Counted from the first letter of the stretch, positions 10,415 through 21,970 are shown. The stretch is 64,000 bases of DNA from an uncultured Crocinitomix sp. (GCA_905478225.1 CAJQHR010000004.1:1-64000); one strand, 5' to 3'. The notes: generated by a model from the letters alone, not told the origin. A program made the numbers and translations.

Positions 10415-11362
10415 CTAATTTGCTTTTCCTTTATATTGTGAATAGATTAAAAGTTCATCTACGTACTTCATTTTTAAGTTGAAATAGTCTGTTCCTTCAA
10501 TACTTTTTAAGCTTATGGTTGTGTCGTTTATGTCGTCGTTAAAGTTTAATCCATAATCGGCATCCATAACGGTTATATTTATGTACGCCTCAGGAGTCAA
10601 ATGATAAACATCTCCTTTTTGTGCATGCGTATAACTGAAACTGTTTTGAGAATGACCAAATATGACGCTTTTCCCATCATAACTTACGCGGATACCCGTT
10701 TCAGGATCAGGATTGTTAAAATCGTTGCTTCCAAGCTTTATACGCGTCAGTTCTTCATTCAGGCGAACTGATTTAAAGGCAATCGTGGTTTTATACAATT
10801 GAGGGACCTCATAGTTAAGAGAAAACTTGGCACTTACTGGACTTTTCTTAGACCTTACGTCAAAGAACGTTGTGTAAACTGTTTTAAGTTCAACGGTAAA
10901 CTCTACATCACCAAAAGCTAAATCTTGAAAATCTTCTAAATCTAACTGGGCATCAAAACTTCCTTTTCCATCACTATAAAGGCTTGTCTCATCCGAAATT
11001 TTAATTTTTCTTGTGTTTTGATTATTCCTTACAATGAGCTCAATGTGCAAATTATCAGCTTCGTCATTGTTGCCGAAGGTATGGTCATATACTGTCGGGT
11101 ATTCGCCTAATGATGTCAAATCAAATTTAAATTTTATAAACAGTTTCGCTTCTTCTTTATTCACCGCTATTTGCAGCAGAGAGCTATCACGAAAGTGTTC
11201 GCCTTCAATCCAAGTATATCCATGTTCATAGCCCCATAACCCTATGTCACGTTCTAACTCTTCTCCGGCTTCATATGCCACCGCCAGGTCACGAATCTCC
11301 CACCATGTGAGCTGTTCTTCGTCCATATTGTCTTCCTCCCATACATTATTCATCATAGCCAT
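10415..11362 (-). CDS. hypothetical protein
   Basis: 315-aa ORF, beta-rich, no signal peptide. Confidence 0.65.
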   Translation of the reverse strand: MAMMNNVWEEDNMDEEQLTWWEIRDLAVAYEAGEELERDIGLWGYEHGYTWIEGEHFRDSSLLQIAVNKEEAKLFIKFKFDLTSLGEYPTVYDHTFGNNDEADNLHIELIVRNNQNTRKIKISDETSLYSDGKGSFDAQLDLEDFQDLAFGDVEFTVELKTVYTTFFDVRSKKSPVSAKFSLNYEVPQLYKTTIAFKSVRLNEELTRIKLGSNDFNNPDPETGIRVSYDGKSVIFGHSQNSFSYTHAQKGDVYHLTPEAYINITVMDADYGLNFNDDINDTTISLKSIEGTDYFNLKMKYVDELLIYSQYKGKAN

Positions 11363-11491
11363 CTAAATTACAGCCAGGTGAGATTAGAATAGCGATAACC
11401 GATAAAAAGGTAAAGGCTTTGCCTTTTAGAAATAACATAGGTTGAAAATAAACATTTTTCTGGATTGATAAAAGATTTGACAAAACAGATG

Positions 11492-12325
11492 TTATTGACG
11501 CCAAAAACCAGTCATTGAATAATTGATGATGAAGGTATATTCTTTACGCACGGGATAGAGTTTAAAGTCTTTCGAAAACTCTTCATGGCAATACGCCCGA
11601 ATTTTAACGATTCCACTCTCAACATTTGAACCAACACTCTCCAATTCAAAATCGGTGCTATTATATTTTTTCTCTATTGCCGCTCTGGCTTCTGCTAACG
11701 CTTTTTCTGAACCACTAAGTTCCGAATTCGTGTAAGTAAATTCAAAATAACCAATATATTTCTCCCAGACATAACCGCCATTATCTAAAACAAAAACGGT
11801 AGAATCTGCTCGCATTCCTTCTAGATAATCCACGGCCAAATCCTGCGCATAAAAAACGACGCGAATTGTTTCAATTGAATCAGTTTTACCATACAAATTG
11901 GCGATTTTATCTCGCTGAAGCTCATAACCAACCCCATCTACAATTATGCTCTCACATAAAATATTTAAAAATGAAGTGGATATGACTGAATCTCCTTTGG
12001 TCAGGTAAAGCTTATAATCATAACCACATCTCAATGCTGGTTTCGCCTTTAATTTCCAATTGAACTGGATTTGATTGAGCAAGGTAGTGTCCGTAATTGC
12101 GAAATTACCTATACTGTCGGCTAAAGAATTTCGTTGAAAATCTGACCAGTAAACGCCGAATAATTCATATTCTCCTGAGTTAAAATCATAATTATCATAG
12201 ACGCGCAACGAATCTGGTTTATGAGCGGTTGTGTCGATTTCTAAATCCGGAACGGAGCGATAGCAGCTGCTTAGCATTAGTGCGAATAAACCTAGTGAGC
12301 AAATATGTTTAAATGGTTTTTGCAA
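11492..12325 (-). CDS. hypothetical lipoprotein
   Basis: Signal with lipobox ALMLSSC. Confidence 0.65.
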   Translation of the reverse strand: MQKPFKHICSLGLFALMLSSCYRSVPDLEIDTTAHKPDSLRVYDNYDFNSGEYELFGVYWSDFQRNSLADSIGNFAITDTTLLNQIQFNWKLKAKPALRCGYDYKLYLTKGDSVISTSFLNILCESIIVDGVGYELQRDKIANLYGKTDSIETIRVVFYAQDLAVDYLEGMRADSTVFVLDNGGYVWEKYIGYFEFTYTNSELSGSEKALAEARAAIEKKYNSTDFELESVGSNVESGIVKIRAYCHEEFSKDFKLYPVRKEYTFIINYSMTGFWRQ

Positions 12326-12391
12326 CTATCTTGAAATTTGAAAAATAAATTGAAAACAATGACTAAGCCGAAGGTATGTTTGTATAAAATT

Positions 12392-13180
12392 TTACAAATC
12401 TGCAGCAGTAGCAATCAACTCAGCTACGTCCAACACCTCTACTTCGTCCTCCTTATTAAAGTTTTTAACGCCGTCTGTCATCATTGTATTGCAGAAAGGA
12501 CATCCTGTTGCAATTATATTTGGTTTAACCGTTAAAGCCTCCTCTGTGCGTTCTACGTTAATCTCTTTATCTCCTTTTTCGGCTTCTTTGAACATTTGTG
12601 CGCCTCCAGCACCACAGCATAAGCCCTTGGCCTTGCAGCGTTTCATCTCTACTAATTCTGCATCTAACTTCTGCAACAATTCACGAGGTGCCTCGTAAAC
12701 ATCATTCGCACGACCTAAATAACACGGATCGTGGAACGTGATTTTTTTGCCTTTAAATGCGCCACCTTCAACGGCCATTTTTCCAGACTTCAACAAATCT
12801 TGAATAAGTTGTGTGTGATGGATCACTTCATAGTTTCCACCTAATTCAGGATATTCATTTTTAAGTGTATTAAAGCAATGTGGGCAACCTGTAACGATTT
12901 TCTTCACCTCATAACCGTCCAAGACTTGAATGTTCATCATAGCTTGCATTTGGAACAAAAACTCATTCCCAGCGCGTTTAGCAGGATCACCTGAACATGT
13001 CTCCTCGGCTCCTAAAACAGCAAATTTCACATCACATTTGTTTAAAATTTTAACAATTGCTTTTGTAATCTTTTTGGCTCTATCATCAAAACTACCAGAA
13101 CAACCTACCCAAAATAGCACGTCAGGTTTTTCGCCTGCTGCCATCATTTCTGCCATGGTTGGAACTATCAATTCACTCAT
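12392..13180 (-). CDS. (Fe-S)-binding protein, CCG-domain heterodisulfide-reductase-like
   Basis: GCPHCFNTL, CKAKGLCCGAGGAQMF, HDPCYLGR cysteine motifs. Confidence 0.85.
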   Translation of the reverse strand: MSELIVPTMAEMMAAGEKPDVLFWVGCSGSFDDRAKKITKAIVKILNKCDVKFAVLGAEETCSGDPAKRAGNEFLFQMQAMMNIQVLDGYEVKKIVTGCPHCFNTLKNEYPELGGNYEVIHHTQLIQDLLKSGKMAVEGGAFKGKKITFHDPCYLGRANDVYEAPRELLQKLDAELVEMKRCKAKGLCCGAGGAQMFKEAEKGDKEINVERTEEALTVKPNIIATGCPFCNTMMTDGVKNFNKEDEVEVLDVAELIATAADL

Positions 13181-13216
13181 TTTTTTATGATTATAATCCC
13201 GACTTACCGTCGAGTG

Positions 13217-13636
13217 TTATTTTTTAAATACTTGTATTGTCTTATCTGCTTCAACCAAATCGGTAAACTTGCCTTTATAGCGCGTTGCTTTCACAATGTG
13301 GTTGTCAATCCAATGGTAATTTCCACCACGCGGTTTTCCCATTACCATGCCTTGATATTTGAAACCGTGGTCGTTCAACCACTTCTCAGTTACTTCACGG
13401 TGCTCTTCTAATCGAGAAGTGAAGAAAGTAATAATATGGCCGTCGTCATACCATTTATTTAAGATGGTTAAAGCGTCAGGGTATATCTTGGCAGTTGCCA
13501 TTCGTTCAGGTTCCTCGTTTGGAATATCGTCACAAATAGTTCCATCAATATCAATCAAATAATTTTTAACCCCCTCAGGCAGAATTGGAGATATTTTTTC
13601 TCCGTCGACAATTTTATCTTCCAAATTATGCTTCAT
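13217..13636 (-). CDS. HAD-superfamily phosphatase-like protein
   Basis: YLIDIDGTICDDIP (DxDGT) and FFTSRLEEHREVTEKWL motifs. Confidence 0.8.
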   Translation of the reverse strand: MKHNLEDKIVDGEKISPILPEGVKNYLIDIDGTICDDIPNEEPERMATAKIYPDALTILNKWYDDGHIITFFTSRLEEHREVTEKWLNDHGFKYQGMVMGKPRGGNYHWIDNHIVKATRYKGKFTDLVEADKTIQVFKK

Positions 13637-14948
13637 CTTTCCAATTTAGTCGATCGGAAGAAGAAAATTGCCATGGAGCCTGGTTATTTTCAATATTTGT
13701 ATTCATTGTTGCCAATTCTGAAGGCATTTTAGACTCTTCCATGACCAAATACCTTCTCAGTTCCATAATAATCTCTAAAGGATCAATATTGACAGGGCAA
13801 GCTTGAACGCAAGCGTTACAACTTGTGCATGCCCAAATCTCTTCTTCGGTGATATAATCTCCTAATAATGATTTCCCATCAATCCACTTCTCCCCTTCTT
13901 TTCGGATGCCATTACCAATCTCCTCGGCTCTGTCCCGCACATCCATCATGATTTTACGCGGAGAGAGTTTTTTACCCGTCATGTTTGCTGGACACTCTGA
14001 TGTACACCTTCCACACTCTGTGCAAGTATAGGCGTTCAGAATATTAATCCAAGTTAAATCTTGAACGTCCTGCGCACCAAATTTCTGGGGTACAGCATTA
14101 GGGTCAACTTCTGGAACAGCATATGGATCTGCATTTGGATCCAACATCAACTTCACCTCATTCGTCACACTTTCCATATTGGTAAACTGACCTTTCGGCT
14201 TCAATTTTGTATAAAATGTGTTTGGGAATGCGAAGAAAATGTGTAAATGTTTGGAATACGGCAAATAAACAATAAAAGCAAATACAGTTAAAATATGTCC
14301 CCACCACCCAATGCGTTCAAACATATGTAAGGTATCAAATTCCATCCCTCCAAAAACAGATGTTCCATAAATAGAGCTTAAAACAAATCCATAGGATTCT
14401 CCACCTTCTTTCACATGCAGTGCTTCATCTGCCCCATTCATTGTAAAGATGAAAACCACTAAAATAAATTCTAAATAAAGAATGATATTACCATCTAACT
14501 TCGGCCATCCATTCATCTCACTCTTTTGAAAACGAGGTAGTTTGAGTAAATTTCTTCGTGATAAAAAGGCAAATGTTGCGACTAAGGCCAAAAGGGATAA
14601 AATTTCGATTAAACTGATGATGAACGTGTATAAGCCACCAAGGTAGGGTTGAAAAAAGCGTTCAGTTCCAGCAGAACCATCAATTATAATTTCGATTAGC
14701 TCAATTTGTGTAAAGATAAACGCAACATAAATGAACAAGTGCAAAACCGCAGCGATTGGACGCGCTGTCATTTTGGACTGACCAAGTGCTACCCGCGCCA
14801 TGGTTTTCCAGCGTTCGCTCTTATTGTCAGAACGATCCTCATCTCTTCCAAGACGCATATTATTAATGATTTTTTTAACGTTGTATCCAAAAAAGACGCT
14901 CGATCCGACTAGTACAACTATAAAAACGATTTGACTAATGATTTCCAT
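13626..14948 (-). CDS. membrane-bound Fe-S oxidoreductase (4Fe-4S, HdrE/D-like)
   Basis: TM helices plus CTECGRCTSECPAN and CTSCNACVQACPVN clusters. Confidence 0.9.
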   Translation of the reverse strand: MEIISQIVFIVVLVGSSVFFGYNVKKIINNMRLGRDEDRSDNKSERWKTMARVALGQSKMTARPIAAVLHLFIYVAFIFTQIELIEIIIDGSAGTERFFQPYLGGLYTFIISLIEILSLLALVATFAFLSRRNLLKLPRFQKSEMNGWPKLDGNIILYLEFILVVFIFTMNGADEALHVKEGGESYGFVLSSIYGTSVFGGMEFDTLHMFERIGWWGHILTVFAFIVYLPYSKHLHIFFAFPNTFYTKLKPKGQFTNMESVTNEVKLMLDPNADPYAVPEVDPNAVPQKFGAQDVQDLTWINILNAYTCTECGRCTSECPANMTGKKLSPRKIMMDVRDRAEEIGNGIRKEGEKWIDGKSLLGDYITEEEIWACTSCNACVQACPVNIDPLEIIMELRRYLVMEESKMPSELATMNTNIENNQAPWQFSSSDRLNWKDEA

Positions 14949-15002
14949 TCACAAATTAAATTAAGGGTTGAATGTATTTCCGACTAACTATCAAAATTTC
15001 TT

Positions 15003-16040
15003 TTAATCCGGGTGTTCATCAAGAATTTCCTTCAATTCTTTTTCTTCAGCAGGAGTCAATGGCACTCCTTGTTTTTTTCTTCCAAAAAGTGAAAAGTGAA
15101 CAAAATTCTCTGGGTTGGCTTGCATTGCATTCAAGAGCTCCTGCAAGGCCTGATTGGTTTCAACCAATTCGGTATGCAAAGTATCAGTTTGAATGAGCTG
15201 TCCCAAAGTACCGTCACCAGTATTGATTTCAGCTAGTAGTTCATTTAATCCAGCCAAAGTGTTTTTAGTTTCGTTAATTACTCCTTTGATGTCAGAAGAA
15301 TCTGCAAGAGTTGCAGAAATTGACGCAATATTGTCTATTGTCTCAGATATTTCCTCAGATTTACTGGCCAAGTTATCAGTTACGGCGCTCACATCTTTTA
15401 AGATTTTAGTCACCATATCCGTTTCTTTTGTAATTAAAATACTTAGGTTGTCTGCCAAGTCAGCAAATGTCCCAATGGCATCACGTACTTCATATAAACT
15501 TTCGTCAATTGTATAAGCCGCCGAGGTGTCCCAGAACGCTCCAACTGAAAGAATAATCGCGTCAACCGATCCAATCAGCTCTTCCGTTTTCTTCTTTAAT
15601 GGTAAAATTTGTTCGTTAATTTGTTGTTCTATTGATTGCTCAATACTACCAAACAATGTGTCTCCAGATTCATAGAAACCATTCACGGCCATTTGATTCA
15701 ACCTTAAATCTAAAGCTTTAGTGCCCAATATGTCAGAACTAATCAACTCAATCTGCGATCCAGTTGGGATTTGAAGTTCCTTATTGTCAATTGTATAAGA
15801 AACTAGAATAGTATCAGGATAATCTGGATGTAAACCTACCGATTTAACTTGTCCAATTTTTAGACCATTTAATTGCACTTCATTTGAAACTTGAAGTCCT
15901 TGTGAATTACTAAACTTAGTGTAGTAAATCCGATCCTCGCCAAATAAAGAGCCGCCTTTTAAGAAGTTAACGCCCACAAAAAGAAGCAATAATCCTAGCA
16001 CCACTAAAAGACCGACTTTAAATTCCTTTGATACTCTCAT
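15003..16040 (-). CDS. MlaD (MCE) family protein
   Basis: N-terminal TM then FKVGLLVVLGLLLLFVGVNFLKG..LQVSNEVQLNGLKIGQVKSV MCE signature. Confidence 0.9.
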   Translation of the reverse strand: MRVSKEFKVGLLVVLGLLLLFVGVNFLKGGSLFGEDRIYYTKFSNSQGLQVSNEVQLNGLKIGQVKSVGLHPDYPDTILVSYTIDNKELQIPTGSQIELISSDILGTKALDLRLNQMAVNGFYESGDTLFGSIEQSIEQQINEQILPLKKKTEELIGSVDAIILSVGAFWDTSAAYTIDESLYEVRDAIGTFADLADNLSILITKETDMVTKILKDVSAVTDNLASKSEEISETIDNIASISATLADSSDIKGVINETKNTLAGLNELLAEINTGDGTLGQLIQTDTLHTELVETNQALQELLNAMQANPENFVHFSLFGRKKQGVPLTPAEEKELKEILDEHPD

Positions 16041-16140
16041 TTAACTAATTCTGTTTCTTATTATGGTTTCAACCCTTTTTTACCTCCAATTGGAAATAGA
16101 ATATTATACTGCTAAAATAATGGAAAATTTTCGATTGAAA

Positions 16141-17262
16141 TTAATTTTCAGTCAATTTAATGGCTTTTTCAATGCTGATTCTTTCATTTCCTAAAAATGC
16201 CACAACAAAGGCATTTTCGAATCCTTTTTCTTGCATTTCCACCTTTAAGGTTTTCGCCGATTCTACATTATCAAACAAACCAACGGTATATTTGTGTAAA
16301 TCATTGCTTTGATATGCCCAAACTGACATCCCTAAAAAGCGCGCATCTTCCACACCAACATTCTCAGCAGTTGTTGCGATTTGAACACGATACATCACCT
16401 TGGTAGTATCCTTTGCCTCAGTATCTTCAGGTGTAACTCCATAATCAATGGGTTCGCTCTGTTCCAGTTGGGTAGATTGATCCGCAGATTCGTAATAGCG
16501 CTTATAATCTTCAAAAGCTGTAAAAATTGACCCTGCCATTTTATTTTGACTCACGGAATCGGTTAAAAACTTCTCTTCGCTTGGGTTGGTTAAAAAGCCA
16601 GTTTCAATTAAAACACTTGGCATTGTAGTTTTGTACAAGACTAAGAAGCCCGCTTGGCGCACTCCTCTATTTTCTCGCCCTAAATCCACAAACTGATATT
16701 GAACACGCGCAGCAAACTCAATACTGTGATCTAAAAACACACTTAATTGCAATTGACGTGCAATAATTGCGTCAGCAGATAATTTTTCATATCGCGTTTC
16801 ACTGTCTGCTTCAAATTCAATTGCAGAATTTTCTCGTTCAGCAATTTTCCGCTGCGCATCTGTTCTATGTAATCCTAGCACATAAGTCTCTGCTCCAACG
16901 GCTTTTGCAGGCCCAGCATTTGCGTGAATACAAATGAATAAATCAGCCTTATTTCTATTCGCAATAGCCGCTCGCTCATCCAATTCAATAAAAACATCCG
17001 TTTTGCGCGTATAAACCACATTGATCTCTGGAAAAGCTTTTTCAATAAAAGCCCCCACTTTCAACCCAATTGACAATGTCACCTCTTTCTCATTCGAGTG
17101 ACTGCCGTGACAACCTGGATCTTGTCCACCATGCCCAGGATCAATAACTACTGTTTTAATACCACGCATGGCATCTCCCACTTGAGCAAAACTCAGTGAA
17201 GAAATAAATACGCTTATGCACAATATAAACGCTTTCGAAATGTTATATGCTTTTGAGCTCAT
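16141..17262 (-). CDS. N-acetylmuramoyl-L-alanine amidase
   Basis: VVIDPGHGGQDPGCHG, SVLIETGFLTNPSEE motifs. Confidence 0.93.
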   Translation of the reverse strand: MSSKAYNISKAFILCISVFISSLSFAQVGDAMRGIKTVVIDPGHGGQDPGCHGSHSNEKEVTLSIGLKVGAFIEKAFPEINVVYTRKTDVFIELDERAAIANRNKADLFICIHANAGPAKAVGAETYVLGLHRTDAQRKIAERENSAIEFEADSETRYEKLSADAIIARQLQLSVFLDHSIEFAARVQYQFVDLGRENRGVRQAGFLVLYKTTMPSVLIETGFLTNPSEEKFLTDSVSQNKMAGSIFTAFEDYKRYYESADQSTQLEQSEPIDYGVTPEDTEAKDTTKVMYRVQIATTAENVGVEDARFLGMSVWAYQSNDLHKYTVGLFDNVESAKTLKVEMQEKGFENAFVVAFLGNERISIEKAIKLTEN

Positions 17263-17326
17263 CTGACTTAAAAATTATAGATTTGTCAATTATTTATAAT
17301 CTATATATCAAAGTTAAGACCAAAAA

Positions 17327-19912
17327 TTGCGCAATAACAGAAACATATCTTTAGTTTTCAATTTATCATTGTTGATAATAGGCTTGCTAATGGCAGAATC
17401 TGCCCATGCTCAAAACAACGAATTATCAGGGTCTTACGAATCTGATGGCTTAGATGCCCCCGTATATTATAGCGCCATAGACTCTATGGTAATGGATGTA
17501 ATTACGGAAGAAGTGACCTTATATGGACAAGGAGTTGTTGAATATACCGACACGAAATTAACTGCCGATCGAATCACAATTGACATTAAAACCAATGAAG
17601 TTACTGCAACCTACAGTTTAGATAGCCTTGGAAACCCTGTTGGTAAACCTGTTTTCACATCTGCGGGAGAGGAAGCTGCTTGCGAATACATGAAGTATAA
17701 TTTCGAAACGAAAAAAGGTTTTGTAAAGGAAGTACGGATGCAACAGGGCGAAGGCTATATACACATGGCTGATTCAAAAATACACCCAAATGAACAAATA
17801 CATTTTAAAAATGGGAAATTTACTACTTGCGATAAAGATGTACCACATTATCACTTTAATTTAACCAAGGCGATTGTAGTTCCAGACAAAAGAATTGTAA
17901 CTGGCCCTGTTTATATGCAAATACTGAAAGTACCAGTTCCTCTAGCGGCGCCTTTTGGTTTTTTTCCGAACTCAGACACCAAAAAACCAGGAATAATATT
18001 GCCAGATTTCCAAAGTAGTAATGATCGTTATGGACTAGGGTTAGATCGGTTGGGCTATTATATTCCATTGGGTGATTATTGGGAGACGTATATGTATGGA
18101 AGTATTTTTACTACAGGAAGTTGGGCACTTGAAAATCGAACTAATTACATAAAAAAGTATAAATACAGAGGGAACTTCGGTTTGAGGTTTGAGCATTTAA
18201 AAGGCAAGTTCTATGATAACACAGCTGTTCTGAATCGAACCACTGTGAAATGGAATCATTTTCAAGACGCTAAGGCACACCCTTCGTTAAAGTTTAATGC
18301 AAGTATTGACTTTGCCTCTAACAATACAGCTAAAACTACCTTAGATGCCATTAACACTGATTATTTCAACAATACGTTTAATTCCAGTCTAAATGTGACT
18401 AAAAATTGGCGTGCTGGAAGTTTCAATGGCTCAATGGGCGTGCAGACCAGTCTAAGACAAAATGCGCAAAGTGCAAACTACACGCTTGATTTGCCGTCAT
18501 ACAACCTATCCGTAAGTCGATTTGATTTAGGTGTTTTGAGAAAATCAAATATTGGTAGTAAGTGGTATGAAAAAATTACGGTGACTTATTCATTAAATGC
18601 GAGCAATTCAATTTCGGCTCCTGATACATTATTCACCTTCGGGACATTGGATCAGGTGGCAGATTATTCTAGAAATGGCATTGAACAAAATGCACTAGTC
18701 CAATCAAACCTGCGGCTTTTTAAAGGTAGAATGACGTTTACCCCACTAATGCGGTATAGAGAGTATTGGAATTTCCAACACGAACAGCGCGAATGGAATA
18801 TTGATGCTGAAAAGGTTGACACCACTTCTTTAAATGGTTTCAAATCATCTCGAGACCTTACTTTTTCTGGTGGTTTAGTTGGAAACTTTTTTGGATACTA
18901 TAAGTTTAGAGGGAAAAAAGAAATGCGCTTCCGCCACGTGGCTTCTCCAAACACCAGTTTCACATATCGCCCAGATATTAATTTATTTGAACAAATTCAG
19001 GTCGATACCTTAGGAAATCTTGGTTACTACTCCCCTTTCAGTCAAAGTCTTTACTCAGAAGGTGCTAGAGGCTCTTCAGGTAGTATCAATTTCGGTTTAA
19101 ACAATACGCTTGAAATGAAAAAACGTGTGAAGGGTGATACGATTAATGAATCGGTAAAATCCTTTAAGTTATTAGATGCCTTTTCAGTTAAAAGTGGTTA
19201 CGACTTTTTGAAAGACTCCATGAATTTAAGCAATTTTAATTTTGCTTTTAGAACCTCTCGCTTTTTTAATGTATTCACATTCCAATCTAGCGCACTATTA
19301 TCTCCTTATAGTTGGGAAGAATCAAGTGGATTGATTAAGAGTGACTATGCTTGGCAAGATGGAAATGGACTTGGGAGGTTTACAACTGCCAGTTTAAACC
19401 TAAATGCCAATTTTACCAATCGTAAAGGCCGTGAGAAGCAGAAAGAAGCTATAGACAATGCAGATGGAGACGCGAATGCAACTGGTAACGCAACTAATCC
19501 TAAAGTTAATAATTATTCCATTCCATGGACTTTGAATCTCGCATACAACGTCAACTACAATCAACAATCGGCTTTAAGTGGCGGCGTTTATGTTGATACC
19601 TTCAAATTGGTTCATACCTTAAACGCTTATGGTAACATCAGTTTAAATGATAAGTGGAAAATTGACTATAATTTAAATTATGACTTTATTACAAACAAAG
19701 TTCCTAGTTTACGTCTAGGCCTTTGGCGCGATTTGCATTGCTGGGAAACAAGTGTTCAATTTCAACAATTTGGTCAATGGTTCAACCCTAACCCAGGTGA
19801 GTATTTTAAAGCAAATTGGAGTCTCTTGTTCAAAATTGGTATTAAAGCATCTATGTTCCAAGATATTAAATACGATCATACGTTCACGAATCCGCTGCCG
19901 TTAGATTTATAG
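17327..19912 (+). CDS. lptD: LPS-assembly protein LptD-like outer membrane protein
   Basis: OstA-like N-terminus (ADRITIDIKTNEVTA) and large beta-barrel; TTG start plausible. Confidence 0.8.
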   Translation: MRNNRNISLVFNLSLLIIGLLMAESAHAQNNELSGSYESDGLDAPVYYSAIDSMVMDVITEEVTLYGQGVVEYTDTKLTADRITIDIKTNEVTATYSLDSLGNPVGKPVFTSAGEEAACEYMKYNFETKKGFVKEVRMQQGEGYIHMADSKIHPNEQIHFKNGKFTTCDKDVPHYHFNLTKAIVVPDKRIVTGPVYMQILKVPVPLAAPFGFFPNSDTKKPGIILPDFQSSNDRYGLGLDRLGYYIPLGDYWETYMYGSIFTTGSWALENRTNYIKKYKYRGNFGLRFEHLKGKFYDNTAVLNRTTVKWNHFQDAKAHPSLKFNASIDFASNNTAKTTLDAINTDYFNNTFNSSLNVTKNWRAGSFNGSMGVQTSLRQNAQSANYTLDLPSYNLSVSRFDLGVLRKSNIGSKWYEKITVTYSLNASNSISAPDTLFTFGTLDQVADYSRNGIEQNALVQSNLRLFKGRMTFTPLMRYREYWNFQHEQREWNIDAEKVDTTSLNGFKSSRDLTFSGGLVGNFFGYYKFRGKKEMRFRHVASPNTSFTYRPDINLFEQIQVDTLGNLGYYSPFSQSLYSEGARGSSGSINFGLNNTLEMKKRVKGDTINESVKSFKLLDAFSVKSGYDFLKDSMNLSNFNFAFRTSRFFNVFTFQSSALLSPYSWEESSGLIKSDYAWQDGNGLGRFTTASLNLNANFTNRKGREKQKEAIDNADGDANATGNATNPKVNNYSIPWTLNLAYNVNYNQQSALSGGVYVDTFKLVHTLNAYGNISLNDKWKIDYNLNYDFITNKVPSLRLGLWRDLHCWETSVQFQQFGQWFNPNPGEYFKANWSLLFKIGIKASMFQDIKYDHTFTNPLPLDL

Positions 19913-19921
19913 AGGTTAGCG

Positions 19922-19967
19922 GTTAGATTTTAGATCACTGCGCTGTTAGATGTTGGATCACTGCGTT
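19922..19967 (+). repeat. two tandem ~23-bp units, member of a dispersed intergenic repeat
   Basis: GTTAGATTTTAGATCACTGCGCT / GTTAGATGTTGGATCACTGCGTT. Confidence 0.6.
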
Positions 19968-20193
19968 TTTAGAGGTCAGAAGATAGATATTGAGGTTAGA
20001 GATGAGATGTTACCATTCGACGGGCGACAGACCTTGGAAAAGGCGAACAGGAAAAGTACGCATGAACCTTCAAAAATGATTTATTGAATAGAATTAAGGC
20101 ATTCAAGCACTACCCTTTATTTATAATTTCACCCTTCGTTAACATTTCGACAAGCTCAATGCAGCGCTCGGGCAGAGAATTGAAGATTGAACA

Positions 20194-20889
20194 TTACAAC
20201 TTGCCAATACTCCGCTTAACCCCCAAATAGAAATAAAAGAATCCAATCATCATAAGAACGTGGCTTAAATCATTTTTATCAAACCATTGATGAAGATTGA
20301 CTTTCATTAAGAAAATAAACGCTGTCGGTAATAATATTATAACGCCGAACACGAAGTACTTAAATTCTATTGCTATTATTTTCGAATAGTAATTCCCTAA
20401 TAAGGCTGCAGTTAAAATCACTCCCAATATTGTATTAATCGCAATCGGTAAAAAAGGTAAAGTTGCTTTCTTCTCTTCAGGAGCGATATAACAAACGATA
20501 GCAAACGCGATATAAACCAACACCATCTTCCAAAAAGACAATAACTTGTATAATCTAAGTCGTTCCATATTTGGATGAACGGCAATCAAAGCTTGTTCAA
20601 GAAGGAAGATTGATAACGGACCAGCAATCCACGAAGGGAATTTGCCCGCCAAACCCCAATACAAGTAAAAAGTATGACCAAGTCCGCCCAAAAACGCTCC
20701 AACGCCGAATACTAAGAAAAACCAGATCCAATATGTACGAAATGGAATATCAATCTTGATTTTACTGAGAAGCAGTCCTAAAACTACAGATAAAACACCT
20801 AAAATGGTGTCAGTAATCAAAGCCATTGGCTCCAATAAATCTAAACCGAAAAGAACAAAATGGATCTTTTCAAAGTCAGCTCCAATCAT
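20194..20889 (-). CDS. integral membrane protein of unknown function
   Basis: 231-aa ORF with multiple predicted TM helices. Confidence 0.7.
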   Translation of the reverse strand: MIGADFEKIHFVLFGLDLLEPMALITDTILGVLSVVLGLLLSKIKIDIPFRTYWIWFFLVFGVGAFLGGLGHTFYLYWGLAGKFPSWIAGPLSIFLLEQALIAVHPNMERLRLYKLLSFWKMVLVYIAFAIVCYIAPEEKKATLPFLPIAINTILGVILTAALLGNYYSKIIAIEFKYFVFGVIILLPTAFIFLMKVNLHQWFDKNDLSHVLMMIGFFYFYLGVKRSIGKL

Positions 20890-20912
20890 AATAAGTTGAG
20901 GTTCTTTTTGTG

Positions 20913-21872
20913 CTATTTACCTTTGTAAACGCCCATTTCACAAAACTTTTCAATCCGTTTTTCGGCACGCTTAACGGGGTCCATTTTTTGTAATTTAGCC
21001 AAATGCTTTTGAATGTTCTTTTTAACACTTGCAAATGTCTCTTCTCTAAAGCAATGTGCCCCTCCAATTGGCTCTTTGATCACCTCATCAACTATCTTCA
21101 AATTTTTCATATCTGTTGAAGTTAATTTAAGTGCCTCTGCAGCTTCTTTTTTATAATCCCAACTTCTCCAAAGAATTGTCGAGCAATTTTCTGGTGAAAT
21201 AACAGAATACCAAGAGTTTTCAAGCATTATTACTTTATCTCCGACGCCAATCCCTAAGGCTCCTCCAGAAGCTCCTTCACCAATAATGATGCAAATTACA
21301 GGAACTTTAAGATTCATCATTTCGTAAATATTACGCGCAATTGCTTCACCTTGCCCACGCTCCTCCGCTTCTAATCCTGGAAATGCGCCCGGGGTATCAA
21401 TTAACGTAACAATTGGTTTATTGAATTTTTCTGCCAGTTTGAATAAGCGCAAGGCCTTTCTATATCCTTCCGGATTTGGCATTCCAAAATTTCTGTATTG
21501 TCTTTGTTTTGTGTTAGATCCTTTTTGTTGACCTACAAACATCACTGATTGTCCGTCAATTGAACCAAAACCGCCAACCATGGCTTTGTCGTCTTTTACA
21601 TTGCGATCTCCATGTAATTCTACAAAATCACCATCTGTTAGTGCTTTTATATAATCAAGTGTATAAGGCCGGTCTGGATGTCTAGAGAGCTGTACTCGCT
21701 GCCAAGGCGTCAAGTTTTTAAAGATGTCCTCTCTCGTATTCTTCAACTTCTTCTCCAGATCTTTTACCATTTTAGAGGTGCTTACACCACTATTGGTTTC
21801 AATTTCCTTTGCTTTTAATATCTCTTCTTCGATTACACAAATTGGTTCTTCGAAGGGTAGGTAATTTGCCAT
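20913..21872 (-). CDS. accA: acetyl-CoA carboxylase carboxyltransferase subunit alpha
   Basis: [47 protein letters not shown]. Confidence 0.97.
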   Translation of the reverse strand: MANYLPFEEPICVIEEEILKAKEIETNSGVSTSKMVKDLEKKLKNTREDIFKNLTPWQRVQLSRHPDRPYTLDYIKALTDGDFVELHGDRNVKDDKAMVGGFGSIDGQSVMFVGQQKGSNTKQRQYRNFGMPNPEGYRKALRLFKLAEKFNKPIVTLIDTPGAFPGLEAEERGQGEAIARNIYEMMNLKVPVICIIIGEGASGGALGIGVGDKVIMLENSWYSVISPENCSTILWRSWDYKKEAAEALKLTSTDMKNLKIVDEVIKEPIGGAHCFREETFASVKKNIQKHLAKLQKMDPVKRAEKRIEKFCEMGVYKGK

Positions 21873-21970
21873 GTTGTTTTGTTTTCAGTTTTCAAATTTA
21901 GTGTTTTTTTGAATCGATCTTAAATGCAATATTTTATTTTTAAGATTATATTCGTTAAAAAATCGAATTA

